A stretch of DNA of 64,000 nucleotides from CAVRXQ01 sp963838845 (GCA_963838845.1 CAWISR010000002.1:248001-312000), one strand, 5' to 3'; numbered from the stretch's first letter, positions 1 to 8,585 are shown. A program made the numbers and translations. Notes: a model not told the origin generated them from the letters alone.

Positions 1-2
1 CT

Positions 3-146
3 TCGCTCTCTCAGGAGGTGGGGGCAGGACTTGGCGCGCAAGCGGGCGAAGGCAGGTTGAGGGAGGTAGCCGAAGCGGCGGGTTTCTCGTCGTTCCGGCG
101 CGCCACTGAGACACCGTTCAATCTCGTCTTCGAGGGACGGCCTTAG
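3..146 (+). CDS. C-terminal end of a SAM-dependent methyltransferase (partial)
   Basis: An open frame enters from the left edge and ends at TAG 144-146. The last 30 or so residues (LREVAEAAGFSSFRRATETPFNLVFEGRP) resemble the C-terminal strand of class I SAM methyltransferases, where a phrase like ETPFN(L/I)V(Y/F)E.RP closes the fold. The cofactor site lies outside the window, so substrate and activity cannot be judged. RidA follows 43 bases later on the same strand. The assignment rests on recall of the tail motif alone. Confidence 0.5.
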   Translation, partial: SLSQEVGAGLGAQAGEGRLREVAEAAGFSSFRRATETPFNLVFEGRP

Positions 147-189
147 CTACTTCCACGCGCGGTTCCAACACGAGCACGAAGGAGCGCAG

Positions 190-567
190 ATGGCGAGGAA
201 GATCGTGAAGACCAAGTCGGCTCCAACCTCGCCCGTGTACAGCCAAGCAGTCAAGGCTTCGGGGCTTGTGTTTGTGTCCGGGCAGGCGGCCTTCGACCCT
301 GCTACCGGAGAGCTGGTTGGCTCCACTATCCAGGAGCAGACTCGTCAATGTTTGAAAAACGTGTCAGCGATCCTCGAGGCCGCCGCAAGCTCACTGGACA
401 AGGTCGTCAGCTTCACGTTCATCCTCCGCAATCCGGAGGACTTCGCGGGCATGAACGAGGAATGGCAATCGTGGTTCCCGACCGATCCTCCCGCCAGGCA
501 GGGTGCCAAACTCCCGATCGACGCGGCGGGACTGCTGATATCGATCGCAGCCATTGCGGAGGCGTGA
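190..567 (+). CDS. RidA/YjgF/YER057c/UK114 family protein
   Basis: This 125-residue protein has the whole length of a RidA domain, a small trimeric cytosolic fold that hydrolyses reactive enamines and imines released by PLP enzymes. The family's GLVFVSGQ strand is near residue 26 and the PARQG segment with the conserved arginine near residue 100. At the usual IEAIA position the sequence reads IAAIAEA, so the family's catalytic glutamate seems to be replaced by alanine; it may therefore be a non-deaminating member. An AAGGAG motif sits just upstream of ATG 190. It could be co-transcribed with the methyltransferase end upstream. Confidence 0.85.
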   Translation: MARKIVKTKSAPTSPVYSQAVKASGLVFVSGQAAFDPATGELVGSTIQEQTRQCLKNVSAILEAAASSLDKVVSFTFILRNPEDFAGMNEEWQSWFPTDPPARQGAKLPIDAAGLLISIAAIAEA

Positions 568-592
568 TCGCGAGAGGCAGTCAACGGCACCG

Positions 593-612
593 CACGAGTC
601 GCGTTACTCGTG
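593..612 (+). terminator. short hairpin downstream of ridA-like gene
   Basis: CACGAGT (593-599) and ACTCGTG (606-612) form a 7-bp stem with a six-base loop, 26 bases after the stop. There is no T-tract, so termination is only possible, not shown. I see no gene in the rest of 568-805, which lies between convergent genes. Confidence 0.3.
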
Positions 613-805
613 GGAAGGTCACTCGGTTCCAACAACATGTCGACACCGCCAAGGAGCGCTATCTCATCGCCCGAATCCTCGGTCGGCAATCGCCCACTTT
701 GAGTTTTTTCTCGGTGCTTATCCGGGGTATCCCTGATCGCCGGCTGTAGGACGTCGCGTACGTCGCTCTCGGTCCTAGTGGAATGGTGGGGACCGGCTGG
801 CTGAC

Positions 806-1201
806 TCAGCTAACGATGCGGATCGTCCCGTCGGCTTCAAGGTTCCACCCGGGGTTGTGCGCGACCTCCCAGACATATCCGTCAGGGTCGGCAAACGACC
901 CGGATGTCCCTCCCCATTCGGCTCCGACAGCTTGCCGGATGATCGAACCGCCTGCTCGCTCGGCTTCGTTCAGTACCTCGGTGACCTCATCCGGCGAGCG
1001 AACGTTGTGAGCCAACTCGACCCCGGGAGCGCCGTGACCGCCAAGAGCAGTCCACAGGCCAAAGACCATCCCGCCCGATTGAAAGAAGCAGACCTCGTCA
1101 TCTGGCTGCTGTGCACCTGACCAGCCGAGCGCTTCATAAAAGGACCGAGCTCGGGCGAGATCTGAAACTCCGAGCGTGATCACACTGATGCGCTGTTCCA
1201 C
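806..1201 (-). CDS. VOC family (glyoxalase/bleomycin-resistance fold) protein
   Basis: This 131-residue protein has the two beta-alpha-beta-beta-beta modules of the vicinal oxygen chelate superfamily. Module 1 starts at ISVITLGVSDLARARSFYEALGW, and module 2 ends in the familiar SFADPDGYVWEVAHNP strand near residue 105, whose glutamate is the usual metal ligand. Substrates of this branch are diverse (dioxygenases, glyoxalases, antibiotic-binding proteins) and nothing here fixes one. It is transcribed toward the RidA-like gene. Start ATG at 1201. Confidence 0.85.
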   Translation of the reverse strand: MEQRISVITLGVSDLARARSFYEALGWSGAQQPDDEVCFFQSGGMVFGLWTALGGHGAPGVELAHNVRSPDEVTEVLNEAERAGGSIIRQAVGAEWGGTSGSFADPDGYVWEVAHNPGWNLEADGTIRIVS

Positions 1202-1351
1202 GCCATAACTATTGCAATTGACTCACGAGAGCGCGTCCCCGAACGCTCGGGGTCAGCGAGTGTCCGAACTATCCGGAATCGCCGGTTCGTAGGGCGGCAA
1301 CGCCCGAACATGCGGGCGCTGAATATCTCAGCGACGCGAGAAACTCTCACA

Positions 1352-1579
1352 ATGAGGACGACGGATGTGAGGCTCGAGAAGTTGTCGCCGACGCTCGAGA
1401 CGCGAGTGATCGAAGACCTCCGCCGACGCCTTGCGACCACACGGTGGAGCTCGCCCGAAGGAACCGGCTGGGAATTAGGGATGCCCCGCCGGTGGCTTTC
1501 GGCGCTCGTCGAGGACTGGCAGCAGTTTGATTTTGGGGCATTCCAGGCTGCACCCGCAACGTGTTCAACCGAGCGGTAG
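1352..1579 (+). pseudogene. epoxide hydrolase N-terminal (EHN) domain remnant
   Basis: From ATG 1352 the translation (VRLEKLSPTLETRVIEDL, then RRRLATTRW and GWELGMPRRWLSALVEDW) matches the opening of the EHN domain that precedes the alpha/beta-hydrolase fold in microsomal-type epoxide hydrolases, including the RLA.TRW and G.PR.WL..LV..W signatures. The frame stops at about 75 residues, whereas intact enzymes have about 370-400; no hydrolase fold follows in any frame. The end overlaps the start of the Ddn-like gene in another frame, so a deletion or insertion joined the two. It is most likely non-functional. Confidence 0.7.
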
Positions 1580-1974
1580 CTGTGCTTACACGGGCAGGTA
1601 TCAGCGTGTGGGGGTCACGCGTGCTTCGCGTTCGCGGACGCAAGAGCGGGGTATGGCGGGCAACGCCCGTCAACCTGCTCGACTTCGCCGGTGAGACGTA
1701 CTTGGTCGCTCCCCGCGGTGACACACAGTGGGTACGGAATCTTCGCGTCGCAGGTGAAGGCGAACTGCAGTTGGGGCGACGTGTTCAAAGGTTTCGCGCA
1801 ACCGAGTTCGCAGATGAGGAGAAACTCGACGTCCTGCGTGCCTATCTGAAGCGATGGAAGTTCGAGGTCGGTGTCTTTTTCGAGGGTGTCAGCGCCGATT
1901 CCCCCGACGACGAACTTCGTCGCATCTCATCAAGCCACCCTGTGTTTCGGCTCGAGCTCATCGACAATCCGTGA
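1561..1974 (+). CDS. nitroreductase/quinone reductase family (F420-binding, Ddn/DUF385-like) protein
   Basis: This 137-residue protein has the split beta-barrel core of the deazaflavin-dependent nitroreductase family: LRVRGRKSGVWRATPVNLL near residue 22 and the WVRNLRVAGEGEL strand near residue 57 that lines the F420 site in relatives such as mycobacterial Ddn. Such proteins use reduced F420 to reduce quinones or nitro compounds. GTG 1561 is the only near start after an in-frame stop at 1528. It follows an epoxide-hydrolase remnant and its promoter may have been inherited from that gene. Confidence 0.8.
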   Translation: MFNRAVAVLTRAGISVWGSRVLRVRGRKSGVWRATPVNLLDFAGETYLVAPRGDTQWVRNLRVAGEGELQLGRRVQRFRATEFADEEKLDVLRAYLKRWKFEVGVFFEGVSADSPDDELRRISSSHPVFRLELIDNP

Positions 1975-2047
1975 GCCCGCAATCAAGGCTCCGGTCGTCC
2001 AAGTCGCCGGATCGGCGATGCTTTTCACATCGGATCCGAGCCGGTAT

Positions 2048-2398
2048 CTAACTGACGTCTTCCGCCCGCGCTGCCCGGCTCGCCAGGAAGGTCGCGCGAC
2101 CTAGCCACCCGAGTAACCATGCAGATCCGATCCGGAACAGAACGGCTTGGACGCGGGGACCCGGTCTTGTCACCCCCGCGATCGTCGCTACTGCAATCGG
2201 GCCAACACCTGAAACGGTCAGCGCCGACGCGGCGGCAAGGTGCCCGACGCGCCACGCCTCATCACTGCGCAACGTTGACGGGATGCGAATGCCGGCGAAC
2301 AGGTTTCGCGGCAATCGCTCCGTCGCGGCCATACGTCCGAGCACGATCATGATGGCGCCGCTCATTCCGAATTTGATTGCCCTGGACATGCGCGTCAC
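2048..2398 (-). CDS. SdpI/YhfL-like integral membrane protein
   Basis: This is a 116-residue membrane protein with three hydrophobic stretches (about residues 8-25, 52-75 and 84-105). The loop LPRNLFAGIRIPSTLRSDEAWRVGHLAAA is the hallmark of the SdpI family C-terminal half, whose founding member gives immunity to the SdpC toxin in Bacillus. Actinobacterial members often stand alone with no toxin partner and have unknown roles; none is visible nearby. Start ATG 2398, with an alternative ATG four codons on (2386). Confidence 0.7.
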   Translation of the reverse strand: MTRMSRAIKFGMSGAIMIVLGRMAATERLPRNLFAGIRIPSTLRSDEAWRVGHLAAASALTVSGVGPIAVATIAGVTRPGPRVQAVLFRIGSAWLLGWLGRATFLASRAARAEDVS

Positions 2399-2517
2399 GC
2401 TACAACGCGACTTATTTCATCGTGCTACCTAACGGCGGGACCGAGCAGCACTTCTGCCATGTTTCCTGATGCCCGTTTGCCCGCGCCCGCGCGCGAGGCT
2501 TCGGGCGCGTGGACTGG

Positions 2518-3075
2518 ATGCGTCGCCTTTTCTTCGTGTCCGGCCTCTCGGCGGTGGGCGTCCTCGTGGCGGCGTGCGGGGGCACCTCGCCCGGCGTGGC
2601 GAGCCTCGGGTCCACGACAACAATCACGACGGCGCCTGCCGCGCAGGGGACAGGCCTGCCGCCGAAGGGGCAGATTGCGGTCGCCTTTTCCCAGTGCATG
2701 CGCAGCCATGGTGTCCCGAACTTCCCCATGCCGGTGGCGAACGCTCATGGCCGTGTAGGCATCACCCGCACGCCGGCGATTGCAAACTCGCCGCACTTCC
2801 AGCCTGCGCAGGCGCACTGCCGGAGCCTGCTGCCGAACGGCGGCGGGGGACCGACGATCACCCCGGCCGACCAGGCGGACTACTCAAAGGGCGTCGCCTG
2901 CATACGCTCGCACGGCTATCCCGACTTCCCGGACCCGACGATCTCGAGTAACGAGGTGCACTTCGACGTCCCACGAAGCATCGACCCGAACTCCGCGCAG
3001 TTCAGGCGGGCGGTGGAGACCTGCGAGAAGCTGATTCCGGCTGGCCTGCCCTACAGCGACAACACGGGATCCTGA
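2518..3075 (+). CDS. secreted lipoprotein with two C-x-R-S-H-G...FP motifs
   Basis: From ATG 2518 (GTG 2509 is an alternative) there is a signal peptide with lipobox VAAC, the acylated cysteine near residue 20, then a Thr/Ala-rich linker. Two motif copies follow, CMRSHGVPNFP and CIRSHGYPDFPDP, each trailed by a second cysteine (AHC and ETC), so each unit likely holds one disulfide. The architecture is common in actinobacteria but I know no function for it. A paralogue with the same pair of motifs lies at 33985-34692. It is predicted to be anchored outside the membrane. Confidence 0.75.
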   Translation: MRRLFFVSGLSAVGVLVAACGGTSPGVASLGSTTTITTAPAAQGTGLPPKGQIAVAFSQCMRSHGVPNFPMPVANAHGRVGITRTPAIANSPHFQPAQAHCRSLLPNGGGGPTITPADQADYSKGVACIRSHGYPDFPDPTISSNEVHFDVPRSIDPNSAQFRRAVETCEKLIPAGLPYSDNTGS

Positions 3076-3258
3076 CGCCTCGTCCAACGACGTCCATCAC
3101 AACGCTTTTTTTCAACTCGGCCCACTTTCAATGGAGGGCGGTTCGTAGGCGAGCAGATCGTGGATCGGACCTCCAAGGCATGTCCCATCATTGGCGGCTG
3201 CGCGAGGAGTTCAGGGGACACCGAACGCTGGCCCCGTCGATCACTAGCGTTCGCCGCG

Positions 3259-3627
3259 ATGGCCGAGGCTGAGATCGAGGAGCGGATCCGGAGGATCTGC
3301 ATGGCGCTGCCGGGGGTCACAGAGCGACAGAGCCACGGCGCACCGGCGTTCTTCGCCGGCAAGCAGTTCGTGATGCTCTGGCCCAAAGGTCACCATGAAC
3401 ACGAGTTCGCGCACCTTTGGTGCGCTGCTCCGCCCGGCGCGCAGGATGAGCTCGTATCGACCGAGCCCGATCGATTTTTCCGCCCGCCTTACGTAGGAGG
3501 ACGCGGCTGGCTTGGAGTCCGCTTGGATGGCAACACCGACTGGCGAGAACTCGCCGCGATCTGCGAAGAAGCGTTTCGCGTAGTCGCGCCCCAGAAGCTC
3601 ATCGCGGAACTGGACGCCCAGTCATAA
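3259..3627 (+). CDS. MmcQ/YjbR family DNA-binding-like protein
   Basis: From ATG 3259 this is a 122-residue protein of the MmcQ/YjbR (CyaY-like fold) family: IRRICMALPGVTERQSHGAPAFF at the start, then KQFVMLWP, RFFRPPYVGGRGWLGVRL and a terminal helix AICEEAFRVVAPQKLIAEL. Full-length members are about 110-130 residues. DNA binding has been suggested for the fold but the biological role is unknown. The frame extends upstream to 3160, but that part has no family similarity, so the internal ATG was chosen. Confidence 0.8.
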   Translation: MAEAEIEERIRRICMALPGVTERQSHGAPAFFAGKQFVMLWPKGHHEHEFAHLWCAAPPGAQDELVSTEPDRFFRPPYVGGRGWLGVRLDGNTDWRELAAICEEAFRVVAPQKLIAELDAQS

Positions 3628-3779
3628 GGCGTAGCCCGAGAGCGGCAATCGCCGATCTCGGTGGCCTGCGCCTTCTCAGGAGCTTGACTTAGACGCCGGA
3701 AGGCAACAGCAAATTCTGGTGAATTCAATTCGCCGGGCACGTCCGCAGCTCATTTACGTACCTGCGGTATACCTGGGAG

Positions 3780-4511
3780 ATGGATTACGTCAGCTCGATT
3801 CATCAGGACGGGGAGCTCTTCTACGCGACAGCGCTCGCGGCCGACCCGTCCTTTGGCGTGCCGTGCTGTCCCGGGTGGCGGATTGTCGACCTCGTGTGGC
3901 ACCTCGGCGAGGTGCACTGGTTCTGGGCCACCGGCATTGAAATGCGCGCGACCGATCCCGGACAGATCGAGCTGAAAAAGCCAACACGGCCGCGAACTTA
4001 CGAGGGCGTAGTCGGATGGGGTCGCTCGCAGCTCGATCGGATCCTCAAGATCTTGGAGTCGACGCCCGATGACGCACCAGTTTGGACTTGGGCGCTCAAC
4101 GCGTCGGACCACACGGTCGGCTTCATCCGGCGCCACCAGGTGCAGGAAACAGCCGTGCATCGTTGGGACATTCAAAGCGCCGCCAGAGACAGCGCGCCCG
4201 ACCAGATCGATCCCGAGACGGCGTCTGACTCCATTGACGAGTTCCTTACCATTTCACTGCCCTGGGCCGTGAACGAAAGCAAGCCACTGTCGGGTTCGGT
4301 GCACCTACACGCCACTGACGTCACCGGAGAATGGTTCATCGAGCGGGATGGCACCATCGACCGTGGCCACGCCACCGCCGATGTCGCCGTTCGGGGAACC
4401 GCTTCGGATCTTCTCCTCGCCCTCTACGAGCGCATCCCCGTCGACGGACTCGACGTGATCGGCAGCGTCTTAGTCGCCCGCGACCTGGTCGAGCGAGTGG
4501 ACACGACCTGA
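3780..4511 (+). CDS. mycothiol-dependent maleylpyruvate isomerase family protein
   Basis: This 243-residue protein has the DinB-like four-helix metal-binding domain (CPGWRIVDLVWHLGEVHWFW, first His about residue 40; RRHQVQETAVHRWD, Glu and His about residues 122-126) followed by the C-terminal SCP2-like MDMPI domain (RGTASDLLLALYERIP). The family includes mycothiol-dependent maleylpyruvate isomerase; many members have other, mostly unknown, mycothiol-transferase roles. The three metal ligands expected for the fold are present. A paralogue lies at 5198-5986, with a secreted protein between them. Confidence 0.85.
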   Translation: MDYVSSIHQDGELFYATALAADPSFGVPCCPGWRIVDLVWHLGEVHWFWATGIEMRATDPGQIELKKPTRPRTYEGVVGWGRSQLDRILKILESTPDDAPVWTWALNASDHTVGFIRRHQVQETAVHRWDIQSAARDSAPDQIDPETASDSIDEFLTISLPWAVNESKPLSGSVHLHATDVTGEWFIERDGTIDRGHATADVAVRGTASDLLLALYERIPVDGLDVIGSVLVARDLVERVDTT

Positions 4512-4695
4512 CGCGTCACCAACGCGGACGGCCGCAGCCGCGTCGTGGTATGGCTGAAAAAGACTCCGTGCCGGTTGGTTCAGAAGCTGCGCCGGTTCTC
4601 GGTGCTCCGCGGATCAGTATCTGTCCGCGATCGCCGGATCGGCGACATCAGCATCCCGCCGGCTGGTTTTCGCGTCGGCGGTAGTTTTAGGAGTG

Positions 4696-5175
4696 ATGCC
4701 GCGCTTCGTGACAAGACTTGCGATCTCGCTTTCCCTCCCTGGTCTTTTTCTTGCGGCCGCGTTCGTGACGGCAAGCCGGGTCAGCGCGACACCGTCGAAC
4801 TGTGGCGTCGTGCCGGTCGCGCTCGTCGATGCGAAGCTCGAGATCGACGCGGCACACGTGACGCCACACCGTCCGGCATCGCCTCATGGCGCGCTCATCT
4901 GTTCGTATTTCGGCAACAGCGGTCGCGCCGCGAACGAGGCGACGATCAACTACCTCCCCGCGTCGCCAACGACGTTCGTCGCGGTCGAAGCGTCGCTCGC
5001 GAAGACGCATTCGATCCGCAAGATCGCCGGAATCGGGTCCGGGGCCTACACCTACTTCGTCGCACCAGACCGGTTCTTGTACGTGCTCGACGGCACGACT
5101 CAGGTGCAGATCTTCGCGACCGTCTCGCTCGGCAGGCTCGAGGCGCTCGGGCGCGCGCTCCCTCGACTCTCCTGA
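4696..5175 (+). CDS. secreted protein of unknown function
   Basis: A protein of about 160 residues opens with a classical signal peptide (basic MPRFVTR, then a hydrophobic run to about residue 30) and a cleavage-like VSA. The mature part has two cysteines (SNCGVVP and LICSYFG) that could pair, and the phrase GIGSGAYTYF.., which recalls small actinobacterial exported proteins of the DUF3558 type, though I would not name it so firmly. GTG 4693 directly precedes the ATG. It sits between two mycothiol-isomerase-like paralogues, 22 bases before the second. Confidence 0.6.
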   Translation: MPRFVTRLAISLSLPGLFLAAAFVTASRVSATPSNCGVVPVALVDAKLEIDAAHVTPHRPASPHGALICSYFGNSGRAANEATINYLPASPTTFVAVEASLAKTHSIRKIAGIGSGAYTYFVAPDRFLYVLDGTTQVQIFATVSLGRLEALGRALPRLS

Positions 5176-5197
5176 ACGGCGAGCGAAAAGGGTTCCG

Positions 5198-5986
5198 GTG
5201 GAGCAGACGTGGGGCGTCGAAGTGCAATACGGTCGCGACGTGCCGACCCAAGACCTCGATTACCTCGAAGCGATCACGGAGCACAGCGAAGGCTTTGCCT
5301 CGGACGCCGAAGGCAACCTCGCCGCCGTGGTCGAGCACTGTCCAGGCTGGACCGTAGCCGACCTCGTCGCGCATCTCACCGACGTGCACTGGTTCTGGGC
5401 GAGGATCGTCGACGAACGGCTCAGCTCGCCGCCGGACGAGTCCGGCCGCCCGGGACGCGCGAACGACGACAAGCTCATCGAGCGATTCCGGACCGGCGCG
5501 CACCACCTCGTCGAGGTTCTCGAGCGTGCGCCGGACGACGCATCGGTATGGACCTGGGCGCCGGCGCAGCGCGACGTCGCGTTCGTCGCCCGTCATCAGT
5601 GCCAAGAAGCCGCAGTGCATCACTGGGATGCCGCTCACGCGGCGGGAAAGCCGCTCACGCTCGAAGCGAACCTCGCGGACGACGCGGTTGCGGAGTTCCT
5701 CACGTTCTCGGTCGCGAGCGAGGCCGATCCTGCCGACCCAGCGCCAGCGGAGATCGGCCGAGCGTTCGCGATCGCATCAACCGACTGCGGGTCGTCGTGG
5801 ACGGTCGCGGACGGCCCGCGCCCAGGGACGCTGAGCGTCAGCGAAGGCGCCTCGGCGGATCAACCGACGATTAGCGCCTCGGCATCGGATCTGTTGCTCT
5901 GGCTCTACCGCCGTGTTGACGTTGACGTCCCGAGCGTGCTCGCACCGGTGATCGAGCGCTTCAAGGCGTTTACCTTCACCGACTGA
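5198..5986 (+). CDS. mycothiol-dependent maleylpyruvate isomerase family protein (paralogue 2)
   Basis: This 262-residue protein has the same two-domain layout as 3780-4511. The metal-site segments are CPGWTVADLVAHLTDVHWFW and RHQCQEAAVHHWD, and the C-terminal domain has SASDLLLWLYRRVDV. GTG 5198 was chosen because AAAAGGG lies five bases upstream; a longer frame exists but it runs through the preceding secreted-protein gene. The shared phrases VHWFW, DDA.VWTWA and RHQ.QE.AVH.WD show a duplication within this locus. Its reaction is unknown beyond probable mycothiol use. Confidence 0.85.
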   Translation: MEQTWGVEVQYGRDVPTQDLDYLEAITEHSEGFASDAEGNLAAVVEHCPGWTVADLVAHLTDVHWFWARIVDERLSSPPDESGRPGRANDDKLIERFRTGAHHLVEVLERAPDDASVWTWAPAQRDVAFVARHQCQEAAVHHWDAAHAAGKPLTLEANLADDAVAEFLTFSVASEADPADPAPAEIGRAFAIASTDCGSSWTVADGPRPGTLSVSEGASADQPTISASASDLLLWLYRRVDVDVPSVLAPVIERFKAFTFTD

Positions 5987-6080
5987 CGTCGTACTCGCGC
6001 AAACCGTCATACCCCTCGCGCTGGGCATCGGCGCGGTGGGCGATGGTCGACGAAGCCTCGGCGGTCGATCGCCCGATAGT

Positions 6081-6395
6081 TCACTCCGAGCAGTCGATCC
6101 AGTACCTCGCCGACGACGCCACCTCGATCTCGGGATGCGACCAGACGAAACGTTCGACCTTGTCGAGGACGTCTTCGACGTGACGGACGTCGGCCGCGAC
6201 GGCAGCGAAACCGATCGTCGAACGCCCCCATTCGTTCAGGTGGCCAACCTCGGACGCAGAGACCGCGAACCGACGTCGTGCCGCCTCGACGAGGTGTTTG
6301 ACGACCGAGCGCTTGTCCTTTAGCGAATGGCTCGCGTCGATCAAGAGCTCCATCGAGAGAACCGCAGCCTGCACGACGCGAGCCTCGCGATTCAC
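6081..6395 (-). CDS. DUF503 family protein
   Basis: This 104-residue protein has the DUF503 signature SLKDKRSVVKHLVEAARRRFAVSASEVG near residue 24, followed by the GFAAVAADVRHVEDVLDKVERFV strand-helix. DUF503 proteins have a small ferredoxin-like fold and are often beside ribosome-maturation genes (YlxP in Bacillus); here they are not. The N-terminus is about six residues longer than usual, so GTG at codon 8 is another possible start. Confidence 0.75.
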   Translation of the reverse strand: MNREARVVQAAVLSMELLIDASHSLKDKRSVVKHLVEAARRRFAVSASEVGHLNEWGRSTIGFAAVAADVRHVEDVLDKVERFVWSHPEIEVASSARYWIDCSE

Positions 6396-6447
6396 CGGGC
6401 CGAATGCGAACGCGTGGAGCTGCCCGTCGCTGATCGAACCGATCTCT

Positions 6448-7074
6448 CTAGCGCCGTGCCGCTTCCAAGAGTTCGTCGGGGGAGAGCTCGGCGGTGAACA
6501 GCGGTCCGCCGGGCTGCTGTTTGCGCCCCGCGTCTGACAAGGAACCGACGTCGACGGGTTCGAAGCCGATCTCGGAGACGAGGCCGCTCACGGTCGCCTT
6601 CGCCTCGGAATCGTCTCCGGAGATGGCGAGCGCGATCCGGTTCGATGATCCCGGCGGCTTCCCCATATCGCCCAGGCGGTCCCAGACGATCGTATTGAAC
6701 GCCTTGACGACACGTCGCGAACCGAGGTGTTCTGCGAGCAGCTCGCTCGAGCCGGTCTCACCGGACTCGATCTCGGGAAAGCGGCCGTCGCGATCGGGGA
6801 AGTAATTCATCGTGTCGACAACGACTTTTCCAGCAGTCCCGTCGGTTGGCACGTCGCGTAAGGCCCTCAGCGGCACCGAAACAACAATGAGGTCGCCGGC
6901 ACGCACTGCCTCCGCCGCCGTCGCCGCAGTCGCGTGGGGGCCGAGTTCGGCCGCGAGTTCCGAGAGCGAGTCGGGCCCGCGGGAGTTACTGATGATGACG
7001 TCGTGACCAACGTCGACGAACCGCCGGGCGAGGGTGGAGCCGATGTGTCCTGTACCGACGATCGCGATCCGCAT
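6448..7074 (-). CDS. NADP oxidoreductase, coenzyme F420-dependent type (Rossmann protein)
   Basis: A 208-residue protein from ATG 7074, preceded by a GGAGGGAGG-like ribosome site. MRIAIVGTGHIGSTLARRF is the dinucleotide-binding fingerprint at the extreme N-terminus, and ISNSRGP fits the NADP-phosphate contact seen in F420H2:NADP oxidoreductases. VVVDTMNYFPDRDGR and VVKAFNTI match the family's later motifs. Such enzymes move hydride between F420 and NADP; nearby F420-type reductases make this plausible. The frame runs upstream to 7155 but without family similarity. Confidence 0.8.
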   Translation of the reverse strand: MRIAIVGTGHIGSTLARRFVDVGHDVIISNSRGPDSLSELAAELGPHATAATAAEAVRAGDLIVVSVPLRALRDVPTDGTAGKVVVDTMNYFPDRDGRFPEIESGETGSSELLAEHLGSRRVVKAFNTIVWDRLGDMGKPPGSSNRIALAISGDDSEAKATVSGLVSEIGFEPVDVGSLSDAGRKQQPGGPLFTAELSPDELLEAARR

Positions 7075-7234
7075 CGTTGGCGCCTCCCTCCGGCGAGCGT
7101 TCCCCTGACGCTTGGGATCCACCGACTCGACTTCGGCGCCCGAGGCTACCGGCACTGCCGCGCCAACGACGGTGGCCCCGCGCTGGGATAGCTGGGTGGG
7201 GCCGCCGGGTTGCCTCGAGGCGGTCGGGAGAGCG

Positions 7235-8374
7235 TTAGTTCGACGACGTGGGCGGGAGCACCTTCGAATTGAAGATCACGACCCAGTTGGCGTCGACGGT
7301 GCCTGCGGTCGACGTATGCGTCCCCGAGAGCAGCACCCGGTCTCCGGCGGCGAGATTGGAGAAGGAGGCGACCCCGGTGCTCAGCTGGAAGAACTGTGTC
7401 CCGGGGGTGACGTCGACGTTGAGGTTCGCCTGCCGATGGACAACCGAGAACTCGCCCGCGCCGACCGACGAGACCTCGCCGAGGATCGGGTGCAGCTGCC
7501 TCGTCACGACGGAAACCAGGTCGGCACCGATCGTGCCGAGTGTCGACGTTGCGGACCCGATCACCGATACCGGATCGCCGACGGCGAGGTCGTCAAAGGT
7601 CGCGTGGGGAGTGCCCGGGATGCGATATCTCGTCGCGTCGTCGACGTCCACCGTCACGTTGTTTTTGCCGCGCAGAAGCGTGAAGCTGTTGGTTCCAATC
7701 GACGTGATGAATCCTGCGACGTGGGCGATCGGTAGTGGCAAGATCACGACGACGAGAGCGTTCAGTGTTCCCGCGGTTGTTGTGCGGGTGGCGAAAACGC
7801 GTACCGCATCACCGACAGCAAGGCCGGCAGAGCTTGCTGCGGTCTCGCCAACCGGCGAGGTCTGGTTGTCCGCGTCACGGAACTGGGTCGAATCGGTGAA
7901 GTCCACGGTCCACGATTCGCCGCCAACGCGAACGAGCGAGAAGGACGAGGATCGGATCGACTGCAGCGTGCCCCAGGCGACGACCTTGGCCGAGGGCAGG
8001 ACGTCGACGACCGACGCGTCCAAGGTTCCGCGCGAATCGCCGTAGGTGCCGAGAACCCGCACCTCCGCGTCAACCGACAAGTCGCCGAAAACCCCGGTCT
8101 GTCCGTCGCCGCGGAAGACCGTCGCACGTGACACGTTGACCGTGATTTCACGGCGGCGCGTCAGGAGGGTGAATGACGACGCCCCAATCGTGTCGACTCG
8201 CGCCCGGTCGACCCAGACGCCGTGCCTCAGTGAAAGGGCGGTAGGTGGCGATGGCGCACGAACCTGCGTCGCCGCGCCCACGGTCGGACCGGCGACGAGC
8301 GCGACGGGACCGAGCGCGGCGGTCACAACGGCGAGTGCCGCGACCGCCTTGCGCGATCTCGGAGTCGATTTCAT
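7235..8374 (-). CDS. secreted four-repeat DUF5666-like beta protein
   Basis: This 379-residue protein has a signal peptide (about residues 1-35) and four tandem units of about 75-85 residues. Each unit follows one pattern: a G...SIG..SF(T/S)L strand, a charged strand, V(D/N)(V/F)...T.(F/Y), a linker, then LAVGD.V.V.G and (T/A)GT(I/L)(D/N)A..V. Unit starts are near residues 52, 134, 218 and 294. This is the DUF5666 arrangement, a small OB-like barrel found in exported proteins of unknown role. A single-unit relative is encoded at 13623-13964. It is convergent with no close partner. Confidence 0.7.
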   Translation of the reverse strand: MKSTPRSRKAVAALAVVTAALGPVALVAGPTVGAATQVRAPSPPTALSLRHGVWVDRARVDTIGASSFTLLTRRREITVNVSRATVFRGDGQTGVFGDLSVDAEVRVLGTYGDSRGTLDASVVDVLPSAKVVAWGTLQSIRSSSFSLVRVGGESWTVDFTDSTQFRDADNQTSPVGETAASSAGLAVGDAVRVFATRTTTAGTLNALVVVILPLPIAHVAGFITSIGTNSFTLLRGKNNVTVDVDDATRYRIPGTPHATFDDLAVGDPVSVIGSATSTLGTIGADLVSVVTRQLHPILGEVSSVGAGEFSVVHRQANLNVDVTPGTQFFQLSTGVASFSNLAAGDRVLLSGTHTSTAGTVDANWVVIFNSKVLPPTSSN

Positions 8375-8585
8375 CTTGATGCCCCAAATTTCCCCGGAAT
8401 CGGACTCGTTCGAGCCTTCGCTGGCGATTCTGCAATCCCGTTGTTAATAAGTGATGAAGCGGCAATTAGGCCTGTCGGGGAGGCTGTGATGGGTCCGTTA
8501 GCCGCGAGCTCGCTCGCTTTGTCCGGCTCGACGCTGAGGGGTCTTCGCGGCCGATCCTGCGACCGCCGGTCAGTCGGCGACCCGC

